Notes: generated by a model from the sequence alone, not told the origin. DNA of 64,000 nt from Streptomyces sp. CB01373 (GCF_002803075.1 NZ_NNBK01000006.1:253139-317138), one strand, 5' to 3'; numbered from the stretch's first letter, positions 31,027 through 43,228 are shown. Translations and numbers: made by a program.

Positions 31027-32796
31027 TCAGAACCCGCGGGTCCGCTTCGCGGCCCTGCGCCCCGCGGCGGAGGCGGCGCCCGGCATCTTCAGGAACAGCC
31101 GGGAGATCTCCGAGCCGAGGTTCACCCCGATCGCGATGGCCATGGCGAGCGACACCGCCTTGGCCAGCGACACCAGCCCGTTGTCGACATGGTTCTGCGC
31201 GATCGACAGCAGACCGAAGTACGTCGCCGAACCCGGTAGCAGCGGCCCGATCGCGGCGGTCGTGTACGGCAGTGCGGACGCGAACCGGTAGCGGGACAGC
31301 AACTGCCCGAACAGGCCCACCAGGCCCGCCGCCACGGCCGTGGACGCCACCGGGGAGATGTTGCCGACGTCGTGCATGGCGCCGTACACCGACCACGCGA
31401 CACCGCCGTTGAGCGTCACCAGGAGCACGGTGGACCGCTCCTGCTGCAACAGCACGGCGAAAGTCAGCGACAGCAGCATCGCCGCGACGATCTGGAGCAC
31501 CGGCCGTCGGCTCATGGCGAGCGCGGCGTCCGGGTCGAGGACGGCGCCCAGCTTCACACCGAAGTACAGGACCAGCAGTACGCCGGTGACGATGCCGACG
31601 AAGAAGTACATGACCTCCAGCAGGCGCGCCGAGGCGGTGATGTAGAAGCCGGTCAGGCCGTCCTGCACGCCCGCCACCAGCGCCCGCCCCGGCAGCAGCG
31701 CGAACAGTCCACCGGTGATGACGGCCGACGCCTTCACGTCGACGTGCGCCGCGGTGAGCGCGACGCCGAGCGCGGCCGGCGGCATCGCGGCGACCGTGAA
31801 CTGGTAGAACTCCGGCAGTCCGCGCCCCGCGCACAGCCACGCCAGCCGGTCGCCGAGCATCGCGCCGAGCGCCGCGGCCACGAAGACGATCAGATCGCCG
31901 CCGACCAGGACGGAGGCCGTGCCCGCGAGCAGCCCGGCGGCCGCGGTCAGCGCCCAGCCGGGGTAGGGGTGCCGGTTGCGGCGGATCTCCGCCAGCCGCC
32001 GGTACGCCTCCTCCAGGGAGAGGTGGTTCTGCGGATCGCTCAGGTCGTCGACGAGCCGGAAGACGGCCGCCAGGCGCGTGTAGTCGGTGCCCCGGCGGCG
32101 TACCGTCCTCGACGCCGTCACGGGGTCGTCGACCAGGGACGGCTGGTGGGAGATCGACAGCAGGGTGAAGGTGACGTTCGGCTCGCAGCGGTCCAGGCCG
32201 TAGGAACGGCAGACCGCGAACATCGCCGCCTCCACGTCCTCGGCGCCCTCACCGCCCGCGAGCAGCAGCTCGCCGATACGCAGGGTCAGGTCGAGCACGC
32301 GTGGGACGGCGGGGCCGCCCTCCTCCGCCGCCTTGTGCACCGGTTCGGGCGCGGGCCGGTCGGCCACCGACATGCGCAGCATGGTGCGCATCCGGTCCTG
32401 CCAGGGGACGTCATGGGGCAGGTTGACCGCCGGGGTGCCGCCCGCCGGGGTGAAGGCGGGCGGGGCCTGGCTGGCGCTGTAGGTGCTCGGCAGGCTGAAG
32501 GCGGATCCCTCCGGCTCCACCACGGGCGGCGGAGTGACGTCGAGGCCGTTCGGCACGGCGAACTCGGACGTGGTCTCCGACTCGGCGGTCCCCGTCCTGG
32601 GCGCCGTCAGCCCCTCGGGCACGGCGAACTCGGACGTCGTGGACGACTCCGCCTCGGCCGCCGGTACGACCGGGATCACCTGGGTCACCTGGGTCACCGA
32701 CGACCCGGCGGGAACCCTGAACGCACTCCGCGCCTCGTCCGACTGCGGCTTGCGGTCCTCCGCGTCCGTCACTGAGAAACGCTCCCTGAACGACAC
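31027..32796 (-). CDS. Threonine/serine exporter family (ThrE-type) membrane protein
   Basis: The 589-residue protein has the ThrE amino-terminal domain (about 165-420; LRIGELLLAGGEGAEDVEAA, then VTFTLLSISHQPS) and a C-terminal ThrE-like integral domain (LLVTLNGGVAWSVYG, then GPLLPGSATYFGL). Together they give about ten membrane helices. This is the actinobacterial single-chain version of the split YjjP/YjjB pair. It probably exports threonine or another small amino acid. The first 160 residues are polar and disordered and contain two copies of TTSEFAVP followed by a Gly-Leu. The start is a GTG at 32796. No operon partner is apparent; pyrophosphatase lies upstream in the same direction. Confidence 0.87.
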   Translation of the reverse strand: MSFRERFSVTDAEDRKPQSDEARSAFRVPAGSSVTQVTQVIPVVPAAEAESSTTSEFAVPEGLTAPRTGTAESETTSEFAVPNGLDVTPPPVVEPEGSAFSLPSTYSASQAPPAFTPAGGTPAVNLPHDVPWQDRMRTMLRMSVADRPAPEPVHKAAEEGGPAVPRVLDLTLRIGELLLAGGEGAEDVEAAMFAVCRSYGLDRCEPNVTFTLLSISHQPSLVDDPVTASRTVRRRGTDYTRLAAVFRLVDDLSDPQNHLSLEEAYRRLAEIRRNRHPYPGWALTAAAGLLAGTASVLVGGDLIVFVAAALGAMLGDRLAWLCAGRGLPEFYQFTVAAMPPAALGVALTAAHVDVKASAVITGGLFALLPGRALVAGVQDGLTGFYITASARLLEVMYFFVGIVTGVLLVLYFGVKLGAVLDPDAALAMSRRPVLQIVAAMLLSLTFAVLLQQERSTVLLVTLNGGVAWSVYGAMHDVGNISPVASTAVAAGLVGLFGQLLSRYRFASALPYTTAAIGPLLPGSATYFGLLSIAQNHVDNGLVSLAKAVSLAMAIAIGVNLGSEISRLFLKMPGAASAAGRRAAKRTRGF

Positions 32797-32892
32797 CTTC
32801 CGTCTGCCTCAGTATGCGCAGACGGAGGCACCGGTATGCGAACGGCCGCACCGCCCCCGTGGGGACGGTGCGGCGCGTGGGAGGCGCGGGGC

Positions 32893-33399
32893 TCAGTGAC
32901 CGCCGTGCTCCTGGAAACGCTTGATGGAACGCTCGATCTCCGCCTCGGCGTCGGAGCGGCCCACCCAGTCGGCGCCCTCGACGGACTTGCCGGGCTCCAG
33001 GTCCTTGTAGACCTCGAAGAAATGCTGGATCTCCAGGCGGTCGAACTCCGACACGTGGTGGATGTCCCGCAGGTGCTCCACACGCGGGTCGGACGCCGGC
33101 ACGCACAGAAGCTTGTCGTCGCCGCCGGCCTCGTCGGTCATCCGGAACATGCCGATCGCGCGGCACTTGATGAGGCAGCCGGGGAAGGTCGGCTCGTCCA
33201 GGATGACCAGCGCGTCCAGCGGGTCGCCGTCCTCGCCGAGGGTGTTCTCGACGAAGCCGTAGTCCGCCGGATAGCTGGTCGAAGTGAAGAGTCGACGGTC
33301 CAGGCGGATACGACCGGTCTCGTGGTCCACCTCGTACTTGTTCCGCGAACCCTTCGGAATCTCGATCGTGACGTCGAACTCCACCGGTGGCTCCTCCAT
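32893..33399 (-). CDS. ppa: Inorganic pyrophosphatase (family I)
   Basis: The 168-residue enzyme hydrolyses pyrophosphate to phosphate, pulling biosynthetic reactions forward. Signature regions are present: [33 protein letters not shown] with the metal-binding Asp residues, and [12 protein letters not shown]. The size is that of bacterial hexameric enzymes. The ATG at 33399 gives [11 protein letters not shown]; a GTG three codons upstream (33408) is possible. The gene is divergent from the PBP4-type carboxypeptidase, the order I recall from other streptomycetes. Confidence 0.96.
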   Translation of the reverse strand: MEEPPVEFDVTIEIPKGSRNKYEVDHETGRIRLDRRLFTSTSYPADYGFVENTLGEDGDPLDALVILDEPTFPGCLIKCRAIGMFRMTDEAGGDDKLLCVPASDPRVEHLRDIHHVSEFDRLEIQHFFEVYKDLEPGKSVEGADWVGRSDAEAEIERSIKRFQEHGGH

Positions 33400-33463
33400 G
33401 ATCAGCACATAGTTCTGGTGATTAAGTGTCCCTCACGCAGGTGTGTGATCGCGAAAGGGGCTG

Positions 33464-35074
33464 GTGGTCGTGCCGGAGCTGAGAGCCTGGCGGGCCGCGA
33501 GACCGCGCCTGGCCCGTCTCGCACGGGCCGCACGGCCGGGGCTCGTACGGGCCGCGCGGACCGTGAGACCGCGGGTCGCGCAACTCACGGAGGCCGCCGG
33601 AACGCGGCTCACCAAGCCGAAGACCTGGCAGTACACCGCGGGTGCCGCCACGGCCGGGCTGGCGCTCGCCGCCGGTGTGGTGACCGCCGCCGGGCCCTGG
33701 GACTCCTCCGGCCAGCGTACGGCCGAGCGGGACCGGGCCGCGGCCCTGGGGCGCACGGGTGGCGCAGATCACGGTCGCCGGACCGGTACGCCGGATCCGT
33801 CGGATGCGTCCGATGTATCCGGATTGGACGGCGGGGCGAAGCCCGCGCCCAGTGCCGTTCCGGTGCTGGTGGGCCTCGGCGGGGCCGGCGACCCGGCGCG
33901 GCCGGCGTCGGACACCACGGCCCTCGTGGCCGCCCTGGACCCGCTGCTGCGGGACTCCGCCCTCGGCACCCGCCACGCGGCGGCCGTCCTCGACGTCACC
34001 ACCGGCGAGCGGCTCTACGGCCAGGCCGCCGGAGACCCGCACGTCCCCGCCTCCACCACCAAGATCGCCACCGCCGTCGCCGCGCTGTCCGCCCTCGGCG
34101 CCGACCACCGGCTCACCACCCGCGCCGCCCTGGAACCCGGCACCGGGAAACTCGTCCTGATCGGGGGCGGCGACCCCACGCTCACCGCACGCAAGGACGC
34201 CGGGAACCTGGCCAGCCTGCGCACCCTCGCCGCCGACACGGCGACCGCGCTGAGCAAGCGGCATGTGACCGAGGTGACGCTCTCCTACGACACCACCCTG
34301 TACGCCGGTACCTCCCTGCACCCCATCGGCGTGAACGACAACCTCGCCCCGGTCACCGCCCTGATGGCCGACGAGGGCCGCACCGGCGACTCGACCAGCG
34401 GCCCGGCCCCGCGCGTGGCCGACCCGGCGGCGGACGCGGCCCGCGCCTTCGCCGACCTGCTGTCCGGCCACGGCGTACGGACCACGGTCGCCGGCGCGGC
34501 CGGGGCGACGGGCCGCGCGGAGACCCTGGCCGCCGTCTCCTCGCCCCCGCTGTCGAGCCTGGTCGAACGGATGCTCACCAACAGCGACAACGACATCGCC
34601 GAGGCCCTGGCCCGCCAGACGGCCACCGCGACGGGCGGGCGGCCCGACTTCGCCGGGGGCGCCGCCGCGATCACCGCCCAGCTGAAGAAGCTGGGCCTGC
34701 CCCTGACGGGCGCCGACTTCCACGACGGCAGCGGACTCGACCGCGCCGACCGGCTCACCGCGGAGCTGCTCACGGCCCTGCTGGCCAAGGCGGCCGACCC
34801 GGCCGACCCCGCCCTCCGCCCGGTCCTCACCGGCCTCCCCGTCGCCGGCTTCACCGGCACCCTGACCAGCCGCTACGCGGACGGCGCGGCCGGGCTCGTA
34901 CGGGCCAAGACGGGCACGCTGACGGGTGTCAACACCCTCGCGGGCACGCTCGTCGCCCGCAACGGCCACCTCCTGGCCTTCGCCTTCCTCGCGGAGGACA
35001 CCACGGCCCCGGAAGCGGCTCAGACGGCCCTGGACCACGCGGCCACCACCCTGGCTACCTGCGCCTGCACCTGA
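33464..35074 (+). CDS. dacB: D-alanyl-D-alanine carboxypeptidase, PBP4 class
   Basis: The 536-residue penicillin-binding protein trims or cleaves peptidoglycan stem peptides outside the membrane. The three active-site motifs are SxxK at 197-200 (PASTTKIA), SxN at 374-376 (TNSDNDIAEAL) and KTG at 482-484 (RAKTGTL). The family-typical insertion lies between the first two. A basic N-terminus of about 50 residues precedes a single hydrophobic segment (YTAGAATAGLALAAGVVTAAG at about 56-76), giving a signal anchor, then a disordered stretch to about 140. The GTG at 33464 has AAAGGGG upstream. Confidence 0.92.
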   Translation: MVVPELRAWRAARPRLARLARAARPGLVRAARTVRPRVAQLTEAAGTRLTKPKTWQYTAGAATAGLALAAGVVTAAGPWDSSGQRTAERDRAAALGRTGGADHGRRTGTPDPSDASDVSGLDGGAKPAPSAVPVLVGLGGAGDPARPASDTTALVAALDPLLRDSALGTRHAAAVLDVTTGERLYGQAAGDPHVPASTTKIATAVAALSALGADHRLTTRAALEPGTGKLVLIGGGDPTLTARKDAGNLASLRTLAADTATALSKRHVTEVTLSYDTTLYAGTSLHPIGVNDNLAPVTALMADEGRTGDSTSGPAPRVADPAADAARAFADLLSGHGVRTTVAGAAGATGRAETLAAVSSPPLSSLVERMLTNSDNDIAEALARQTATATGGRPDFAGGAAAITAQLKKLGLPLTGADFHDGSGLDRADRLTAELLTALLAKAADPADPALRPVLTGLPVAGFTGTLTSRYADGAAGLVRAKTGTLTGVNTLAGTLVARNGHLLAFAFLAEDTTAPEAAQTALDHAATTLATCACT

Positions 35075-35150
35075 CGGCCCGGCCCGGGCGCGGCGGGCCC
35101 CGCCGGCTTCGTACCGGCCCTCTGCCGCGACCGCACGGGTGGCCCAGCCC

Positions 35151-35203
35151 TGCACCGAGCCGGGTCCCGGCGGACCCGGGCGTCCCGGGGGCGACTCGGT
35201 GCA
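35151..35203 (+). terminator. Compound stem-loop after the carboxypeptidase gene
   Basis: TGCACCGAG (35151-35159) pairs with CTCGGTGCA (35195-35203). The enclosed GC-rich sequence forms a further hairpin (CGGGTCC with GGACCCG). It is about 75 bases after the stop codon and 86 bases before the next gene, so it is a likely terminator. Confidence 0.6.
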
Positions 35204-35288
35204 CCGGGGGCGCGGCCGGCACACAAAGGGCACATTCGCCCAGCGTCACGGCCTGCCCCGAGTGGCGGGGCTCACGTACCGTTGACGC

Positions 35289-36428
35289 ATGACGAGCATC
35301 GGTGGTGCGGCAAGTTCCGGGATGGTCGACTGGAATCTCGCGGTCGCGACCGCGACCCGGCTGGTGCGGCCGGGGCCCGAGGTGAGCCGGGACGAGGCCC
35401 GGGCGGTCGTCGCGGAACTGCGCCGGCACGCCAAGGCGTCCGAGGGGCACGTGCGCGGCTTCACCCGCCTGGGTACGCGCGGGACGGACGACACCCCCGT
35501 GCTCGTGGTCGACCGCCCCGGCTGGATCCGGGCGAACGTCGCCGGTTTCCGGGAGATCCTCAAACCGCTCCTGGACAAGATGCAGGAGCGGCGCGGCGGC
35601 ACCCCCGGCGGCGCGGTCCTCGGCGCCGTCGGCGGCAAGGTCACCGGCGTGGAACTCGGGATGCTGCTGTCCTTCCTCGCCTCCCGCGTCCTCGGCCAGT
35701 ACGAGACCTTCGCCCCCGCCACCCGCGACCTGCCGGCCGGTGACGGCTCGCCCGGCGGCGGCCGGCTGCTGCTCGTCGCCCCCAACATCGTCCACGTCGA
35801 GCGCGAACTCGACGTGGACCCCCACGACTTCCGGCTGTGGGTGTGCCTGCACGAGGAGACGCACCGCACGCAGTTCACCGCCGTGCCCTGGCTCCGCGAC
35901 CACCTCGAGGGCGAGATCCAGTCCTTCCTGGCGGAGACGGACGTCGACCCCATGGCCCTCCTGGAGCGCATCCGCGAGGCCGCCCAGTCCCTGGCGGGCG
36001 GCCGTCCCGAGGCCGAGGAGGACGACGGCGGCCACTCCCTGGTCGAGATGGTCCAGTCCCCGGCTCAGCGCGAGATCCTCGGCCGCCTCACCGCCGTGAT
36101 GTCCCTCCTGGAGGGCCACGCCGACTTCGTGATGGACGGCGTCGGCCCGGACGTCGTGCCGTCCGTGGCGGAGATCCGCGAGAAGTTCCAGCAGCGCCGT
36201 GCCAAGGGCGCCTCCCGCCTGGACATGGCCCTGCGCAAGCTGCTCGGCCTGGACGCCAAGCTGCGCCAGTACCGCGACGGCGAGCGCTTCGTGCGCGCGG
36301 TCGTCGAGCAGGTCGGCATGGACGGCTTCAACCGGGTGTGGACCTCCCCCAACACCCTCCCCACCAAGGGGGAGATCTCGAAGCCGGCGGACTGGATCGC
36401 ACGGGTGCACCGCAGGGCCGAACCGTGA
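35289..36428 (+). CDS. DUF2342 zincin-type protein (F420-biosynthesis-associated family)
   Basis: The 379-residue protein has a single zinc-metalloprotease motif, HEETH at 188-192 (VCLHEETHRTQFTAVPWL), and the family features VDRPGWIRANVAGFREIL and SLLEGHADFVMDGVG (a second EGH typical of zincins). The family is actinobacterial and is often annotated as associated with coenzyme F420 biosynthesis, but no F420 gene is near. It ends 193 bases before tilS. A TACCGT hexamer six bases before the ATG suggests a leaderless message. True peptidase activity is not established. Confidence 0.85.
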   Translation: MTSIGGAASSGMVDWNLAVATATRLVRPGPEVSRDEARAVVAELRRHAKASEGHVRGFTRLGTRGTDDTPVLVVDRPGWIRANVAGFREILKPLLDKMQERRGGTPGGAVLGAVGGKVTGVELGMLLSFLASRVLGQYETFAPATRDLPAGDGSPGGGRLLLVAPNIVHVERELDVDPHDFRLWVCLHEETHRTQFTAVPWLRDHLEGEIQSFLAETDVDPMALLERIREAAQSLAGGRPEAEEDDGGHSLVEMVQSPAQREILGRLTAVMSLLEGHADFVMDGVGPDVVPSVAEIREKFQQRRAKGASRLDMALRKLLGLDAKLRQYRDGERFVRAVVEQVGMDGFNRVWTSPNTLPTKGEISKPADWIARVHRRAEP

Positions 36429-36621
36429 CCATGTGTGCGACGTCCGGACGAGGAATCCGGCCTACGGCAGGCGAACGCCGCTTCAATCACTCGTCCGAGG
36501 GACCGTGAGCCATGCGTAGGCGTGCAATGCTCGGGGAACGGCCTGTTTCTGTCACCATCGACGCACTCTGAGTGACCGATATCGGGCTCACCCCCCGAAG
36601 ACTCCGTGAAGGGAACCGGAC

Positions 36622-37815
36622 ATGGGTCCCCATCCTGCGGTCGCGGCGATACGCCTGGCGGTACGCCGCGTCCTCCACGACATCCTCGACGAACAGCTCT
36701 CGCCCCACCCCGCGCAACCGGCCGCGCACGCTCGGCCCGGCCCCCTGGCCGCGCAACTCCCAGGGCAGCCCCCGCTCGGCGCATCGAAACCGGGCCGCGT
36801 CCGGGCGACCGCCGCGCATGCCGCCCACGGCTCGCCGGCCGCCCACGCCGCACCGGCGGCGCATGCCGCACCGGACACACCGGCCCCGCACGAGCGTCCG
36901 CCGTCGCCGCTCGTGCTCGTGGCCTGCTCCGGCGGCGCCGACTCCATGGCGCTCGCCTCCGCCCTCGCCTTCGAGGCCCCCAGGCTCGGCGTCCGGGCCG
37001 GCGGTGTCACCGTCGACCACGGCCTGCAGGCAGGCTCCGAGATGCGCGCCGACGAGGTCGCCCAGCGGCTGCGTGCCCTCGGACTCGACCCGGTCGAGGC
37101 CGTCGCCGTCACCGTCGGCCGCGACGGAGGTCCGGAAGCCGCCGCCCGTGACGCCCGCTACGCCGCCCTCGACGCCGCGGTCGAGCGCCACGGCGCCCAC
37201 GCCGTCCTGCTCGGCCACACCCGCGACGACCAGGCCGAGACGGTGCTCCTCGGCCTCGCCCGCGGCTCCGGCATCCGCTCCCTGTCCGGAATGGCCGCGG
37301 TCTCGGGGGCCGGCGGCCGTTACCGCCGCCCCTTCCTGCACATCGACCGGCAGACCGCCCGCAAGGCCTGCATGGTCCAGTCCCTGCCCGTCTGGGACGA
37401 CCCGCACAACACCGACCCGGCCTACACCCGCTCCCGGCTGCGCCACGAGGGCCTCCCCGCCCTGGAGAAGGCCCTCGGCAAGGGCGTCGTGGAGGCCCTC
37501 GCCCGTACCGCCCAGCTCTCCCGCGACGACGCCGACGCCCTCGACGCCTGGGCCGGTCAGGCCGAGGCCACCGTCCGCGACGACGCCGGCCGCCTGGAGT
37601 GCGCCAAGCTGTACGCCCTGCCGCCCGCCGTACGCCGCCGCATCCTGCGCCGGGCCGCCATCGACGCCGGCGCTCCGGCCGGGTCGCTGTTCGCCCGGCA
37701 CATCGAGGAGGTCGACCGGCTGATCACCGGCTGGCGCGGGCAGAAGGCCATCAACCTGCCCGGCAGGGTGGTCGCCCAGCGGCAGGGTGGCAGACTGGTG
37801 ATTCGGCAAGGCTGA
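36622..37815 (+). CDS. tilS: tRNA(Ile)-lysidine synthase
   Basis: TilS puts lysine on C34 of tRNA-Ile(CAU) so that it reads AUA. The 397-residue protein has the PP-loop SGGADS at 103-108, TVDHGLQ and [20 protein letters not shown]. The C-terminal part is short, as in actinobacteria. Unusual is an Ala/His/Pro-rich insertion at about 28-95 ([20 protein letters not shown] is part of it) between the first helix and the PP-loop domain. The gene is followed by hpt and ftsH, the widespread tilS-hpt-ftsH order. Confidence 0.94.
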   Translation: MGPHPAVAAIRLAVRRVLHDILDEQLSPHPAQPAAHARPGPLAAQLPGQPPLGASKPGRVRATAAHAAHGSPAAHAAPAAHAAPDTPAPHERPPSPLVLVACSGGADSMALASALAFEAPRLGVRAGGVTVDHGLQAGSEMRADEVAQRLRALGLDPVEAVAVTVGRDGGPEAAARDARYAALDAAVERHGAHAVLLGHTRDDQAETVLLGLARGSGIRSLSGMAAVSGAGGRYRRPFLHIDRQTARKACMVQSLPVWDDPHNTDPAYTRSRLRHEGLPALEKALGKGVVEALARTAQLSRDDADALDAWAGQAEATVRDDAGRLECAKLYALPPAVRRRILRRAAIDAGAPAGSLFARHIEEVDRLITGWRGQKAINLPGRVVAQRQGGRLVIRQG

Positions 37816-37891
37816 ACAGGGCCCCTCCAGCCGGTCCGCTGACGCGGAGTCCGGAGGAGGGCCGTCGACGCCGGTGAGACGACCGAAAGTG

Positions 37892-38452
37892 ATGCGGGTG
37901 GACGCGAAAGACATGGGTGCCGACCTCGAGAAGGTGCTCATCACCAAGGAAGAGATCGACGCGAAGCTGGCCGAGCTGGCCGCGAAGATCGACGCGGAGT
38001 ACGCGGGCAAGGACCTGCTGATCGTCGGCGTCCTCAAGGGCGCGGTGATGGTCATGGCGGACCTCGCCCGGGCGCTGTCCACCCCGCTCACCATGGACTG
38101 GATGGCCGTGTCGTCCTACGGCGCGGGCACCCAGTCCTCCGGCGTGGTGCGGATCCTCAAGGACCTCGACACCGACATCAAGGGCCGGCACGTCCTGATC
38201 GTCGAGGACATCATCGACTCCGGCCTGACCCTCTCCTGGCTGATCTCCAACCTCGGCTCGCGCGAGCCCGCCTCCCTGAAGGTGTGCACGCTGCTGCGCA
38301 AGCCGGAGGCCGCGAAGGTCGCCATCGACGTGGAGTGGGTCGGTTTCGACATCCCGAACGAGTTCGTGGTCGGCTATGGCCTGGACTACGCCGAGAAGTA
38401 CCGGAACCTGCCGTTCGTCGGTACGCTCGCACCCCACGTCTACGGCGGCTGA
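37892..38452 (+). CDS. hpt: Hypoxanthine(-guanine) phosphoribosyltransferase
   Basis: The 186-residue enzyme salvages hypoxanthine and guanine to IMP and GMP using PRPP. It shows [16 protein letters not shown], the SSYG loop ([16 protein letters not shown]), the PRPP motif [18 protein letters not shown], and [20 protein letters not shown]. The ATG at 37892 ([12 protein letters not shown]) was chosen as the family start; a GTG at 37874 is also in frame. It lies between tilS and ftsH. Confidence 0.95.
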   Translation: MRVDAKDMGADLEKVLITKEEIDAKLAELAAKIDAEYAGKDLLIVGVLKGAVMVMADLARALSTPLTMDWMAVSSYGAGTQSSGVVRILKDLDTDIKGRHVLIVEDIIDSGLTLSWLISNLGSREPASLKVCTLLRKPEAAKVAIDVEWVGFDIPNEFVVGYGLDYAEKYRNLPFVGTLAPHVYGG

Positions 38453-38636
38453 CCCCGAAGGGCTCAAGCGCGGAACGTGATCGGGAACCCCGGCGGCGCC
38501 GGAGCCGTTGGAGCAAGCAGACGGATACGTCGGCCCTACCGTGCGGCTTCGAGCCCCGATGCTGGGGTACCGTCAGAAGAACTGTCTTATCAAACTCACT
38601 GTGGCAGGAGGGACGGGGCGGCACCGCTCCGTATGG

Positions 38637-40676
<2,040 letters not shown>

Positions 40677-40713
40677 CCGGAGGCCCGCGCAGGGTCCACC
40701 TGCCCCGGAATGC

Positions 40714-40753
40714 ATGCCGCGTCCCCCAGGTTCTAGCCTGGGGGACGCGGCAT
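40714..40753. terminator. Strong hairpin terminator between ftsH and folE
   Basis: A perfect 17-bp stem (ATGCCGCGTCCCCCAGG at 40714-40730, CCTGGGGGACGCGGCAT at 40737-40753) with a TTCTAG loop begins 38 bases after the ftsH stop. It should end ftsH transcription, leaving folE dependent on its own promoter or on read-through. Confidence 0.85.
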
Positions 40754-40795
40754 TTCGCATGCCCGCAGATCAGACACACAGGAACGAGGCTTCAC

Positions 40796-41401
40796 ATGAC
40801 CGACCCCGTGACGCTGGACGGCGAGGGCTTCCTCGGTGAGTTCGACGAGAAGCGCGCCGAGAACGCCGTTCGCGAACTCCTCATCGCGGTCGGCGAGGAC
40901 CCGGACCGTGAAGGCCTGCGGGAGACACCGGCACGGGTGGCCCGGGCGTACAAAGAGATATTCGCGGGCCTGTGGCAGCAGCCCGAGGACGTGCTGACGA
41001 CGACGTTCGACCTGGGTCACGACGAGATGGTGCTGGTCAAGGACATCGAGGTGTTCTCGACCTGCGAGCACCACCTCGTGCCGTTCCGTGGCGTCGCGCA
41101 CGTCGGCTACATCCCCTCCACCAACGGGAAGATCACGGGGCTTTCGAAGCTGGCCCGGCTCGTGGACGTCTACGCCCGCCGCCCGCAGGTGCAGGAGCGG
41201 CTCACCACCCAGATCGCGGACTCTCTGATGGACATCCTGGAGCCGCGCGGTGTGATCGTCGTGGTGGAGTGCGAGCACATGTGCATGTCGATGCGGGGCA
41301 TCCGCAAGCCCGGCGCGAAGACCATCACCTCGGCGGTGCGCGGTCAGTTGCGGGACGCGGCGACGCGGAACGAGGCGATGAGCCTCATCATGGCGCGCTG
41401 A
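40796..41401 (+). CDS. folE: GTP cyclohydrolase I
   Basis: The 201-residue enzyme opens GTP to dihydroneopterin triphosphate, the first step of folate synthesis. The zinc and catalytic residues are in [20 protein letters not shown] and [17 protein letters not shown]. The C-terminal [12 protein letters not shown] is typical. The ATG at 40796 ([11 protein letters not shown]) follows AGGAACGAGG. The other folate genes lie on the opposite strand just downstream, so the pathway is split over converging units. Confidence 0.97.
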   Translation: MTDPVTLDGEGFLGEFDEKRAENAVRELLIAVGEDPDREGLRETPARVARAYKEIFAGLWQQPEDVLTTTFDLGHDEMVLVKDIEVFSTCEHHLVPFRGVAHVGYIPSTNGKITGLSKLARLVDVYARRPQVQERLTTQIADSLMDILEPRGVIVVVECEHMCMSMRGIRKPGAKTITSAVRGQLRDAATRNEAMSLIMAR

Positions 41402-41458
41402 CGCGCCCGGAGCCCGGCCGCGCCCGCCCGCTCAGCCGGCGTACGCCGTCCGCCGGGC

Positions 41459-41947
41459 TCATGCCGTCGGCTGCGCCCCCGGCGGGTTCTGGTCGTCGTC
41501 CTCGGGCAGCTTGCAGACCCGTTCGAGGAACAGGGCGGCCGCTATCACCGCGATCCCGGCGAGGACCGAGAAACCGGCGTAGAAGGCCTGGTCGCGGCGG
41601 GCGGGGATGTCAAGGAGTTCCAGCAGGGCGACGCCCGTGCCGCCGTACACGCCGGCGACGAGGGCGGCGACCAGGGCGCTGGCCTGGCCGAAGACGACCG
41701 CGCGGGCGGCCATCATGGGGTCGACACCCTTGGCGCCGGGCCTGCGCTCGCGCTGTGCCTTCAGCCGGGCCCGCAGGGAGAGCGCCGTGGCCAGGAGGAC
41801 GGCGGCGATCAGGGCGAGGACGATGGGGGCGGCCAGCGGGACGCCGGGGAGCGTCCCCACCGCGGTCCACAGCCGGGCACCCGCCCAGGACAGCACTCCG
41901 GCGACGACGAACACGCCTGCCAGCAGCCTGATACGCAGCTCTCTCAC
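41459..41947 (-). CDS. DUF3180 membrane protein
   Basis: The 162-residue protein has four predicted membrane segments (AGVFVVAGVLSWAGARLW, LAAPIVLALIAAVLLATALS, then two more between about 85 and 150) and a Pro/Asp-rich tail. This matches DUF3180, an actinobacterial membrane family of unknown function that regularly follows folK. The start is GTG 41947, and folK ends 65 bases upstream, so it is the last gene of the fol operon. A role in pterin handling is only suggested by position. Confidence 0.85.
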   Translation of the reverse strand: MRELRIRLLAGVFVVAGVLSWAGARLWTAVGTLPGVPLAAPIVLALIAAVLLATALSLRARLKAQRERRPGAKGVDPMMAARAVVFGQASALVAALVAGVYGGTGVALLELLDIPARRDQAFYAGFSVLAGIAVIAAALFLERVCKLPEDDDQNPPGAQPTA

Positions 41948-42012
41948 GGTGTCCCTTCAGCTCCCCCGGACCGGGGCCGGTCGCAGACCTTGCGTCGCCC
42001 TGACCTTAACGA

Positions 42013-42624
42013 CTACTCGGGCAGCCGGAGTTCCAGGTCCGCCCGCGGCTCGACGCCGTCGCGGGTGAGCGCGGTCAGCAGATCGGCCACCGCGCCGCGG
42101 CCCGGGAGCTGCGCCTCCGGGTCCACGTCGTACCACGGGGCCAGGACGAAGGCGCGCTCGTGCGCCCGCGGGTGAGGAAGCGTGAGGACCGGGTCGTCGG
42201 AGACGTTCTCCGCGTAGGCGACGATGTCGACGTCGAGGGTGCGCGGACCCCAGCGCTCGTCGCGGACCCGGCTGAAGGCCTCCTCGATGGCGTGGGCGCG
42301 CTCCAGCAGGGAGGACGGCGGCAGCGTGGTCTTCAGGACCACCACCGCGTTGAAGTACGACGGCTGGGAGCCGGGCTCGACGCCCCACGGCTCCGTCTCG
42401 TAGACCGGGGAGACGGCCTTGATGCGGACGCCGGGGGTGTCCTCCAGGGCGTCGACGGCACCCTGGAGGGTCTCCAGGCGGTTGCCGAGGTTGGAGCCGA
42501 TCGAGATCACGGCTCGCTTGGGGTTCTGCAGGGTGGTGTCGGCGGCGTCGACCTTCTCGACGACCGAGGCGGGCACCGGCTGGACGGTCGGGTCGGTGGG
42601 CCCTTTGGTGAAAGGCACGTTCAT
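42013..42624 (-). CDS. folK: 2-amino-4-hydroxy-6-hydroxymethyldihydropteridine pyrophosphokinase
   Basis: The 203-residue enzyme transfers pyrophosphate from ATP to hydroxymethyldihydropterin. The signature regions are AVISIGSNLGNRLETLQ, VSPVYETEPWG, RWGPRTLDVDIVAY and LPHPRAHERAFVL. About 35 residues precede the family core. The ATG at 42624 overlaps the folB stop by four bases (ATGA), so the two are translationally coupled. Confidence 0.96.
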   Translation of the reverse strand: MNVPFTKGPTDPTVQPVPASVVEKVDAADTTLQNPKRAVISIGSNLGNRLETLQGAVDALEDTPGVRIKAVSPVYETEPWGVEPGSQPSYFNAVVVLKTTLPPSSLLERAHAIEEAFSRVRDERWGPRTLDVDIVAYAENVSDDPVLTLPHPRAHERAFVLAPWYDVDPEAQLPGRGAVADLLTALTRDGVEPRADLELRLPE

Positions 42625-42980
42625 ACTCGGCTCCGGGTGATGGTGACGGTCACGTCGTCGAAGGGCACGGTGATCGGGGCGTCCGGTTTGTGGACGCAGA
42701 CCTCGACCTCCAGGACCCCGCCGTGCTTCAGACAGACCTGGGCGATGCGCTCGGCGAGCGTCTCGATGAGGTTCACGGGCTCGCCCTCCACCACGGCCAC
42801 GACCTCCTCGGCCACGATGCCGTAGTGCACGGTCTTCGCCAGGTCGTCGTCGGCCGCGGCCGGCCGGGTGTCGACTCCCAGGACGATGTCCACGAGGAAG
42901 GTCTGGCCCTCCTCGCGTTCCTTGGGGAACACACCGTGGTGCCCGCGGGCCCTCAGGCCGCGCAGCGCGACACGATCCAC
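42621..42980 (-). CDS. folB: Dihydroneopterin aldolase
   Basis: The 119-residue enzyme converts dihydroneopterin to hydroxymethyldihydropterin. It begins VDRVALRGLRARGHHGVFPK at GTG 42980, with AGGAG eight bases upstream. Family regions TFLVDIVLGVD, VHYGIVAEEV, the conserved Glu in LIETLAERIAQVCL and VCVHKPDAP are present. A longer open frame upstream has no family match. It lies 248 bases downstream of the NTF2-like gene, a gap without a gene that may hold a separate promoter. Confidence 0.96.
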   Translation of the reverse strand: MDRVALRGLRARGHHGVFPKEREEGQTFLVDIVLGVDTRPAAADDDLAKTVHYGIVAEEVVAVVEGEPVNLIETLAERIAQVCLKHGGVLEVEVCVHKPDAPITVPFDDVTVTITRSRV

Positions 42981-43228
42981 GCGAATCACTCCTGCAATCG
43001 TCGGCGGCGACCGGTCCCTGCCGCGTACGGGCGGCACACCGGCCTGGCACGAATCTACCTGCGGGCACTGACGGAGCCGGGCCGCGGGGAGGCGGGGCGA
43101 GCCGGACCCGGCAGGTTTCACCGTGTGTTTCCCCTGGAGAACCCGGATGCTCACGGACCGGTGGGCGGCCCTTCTCCCGCAGTCCGTGATTCCGGCCACT
43201 CCGCGTTCCTGCTCAGGCGCCTACCCAC

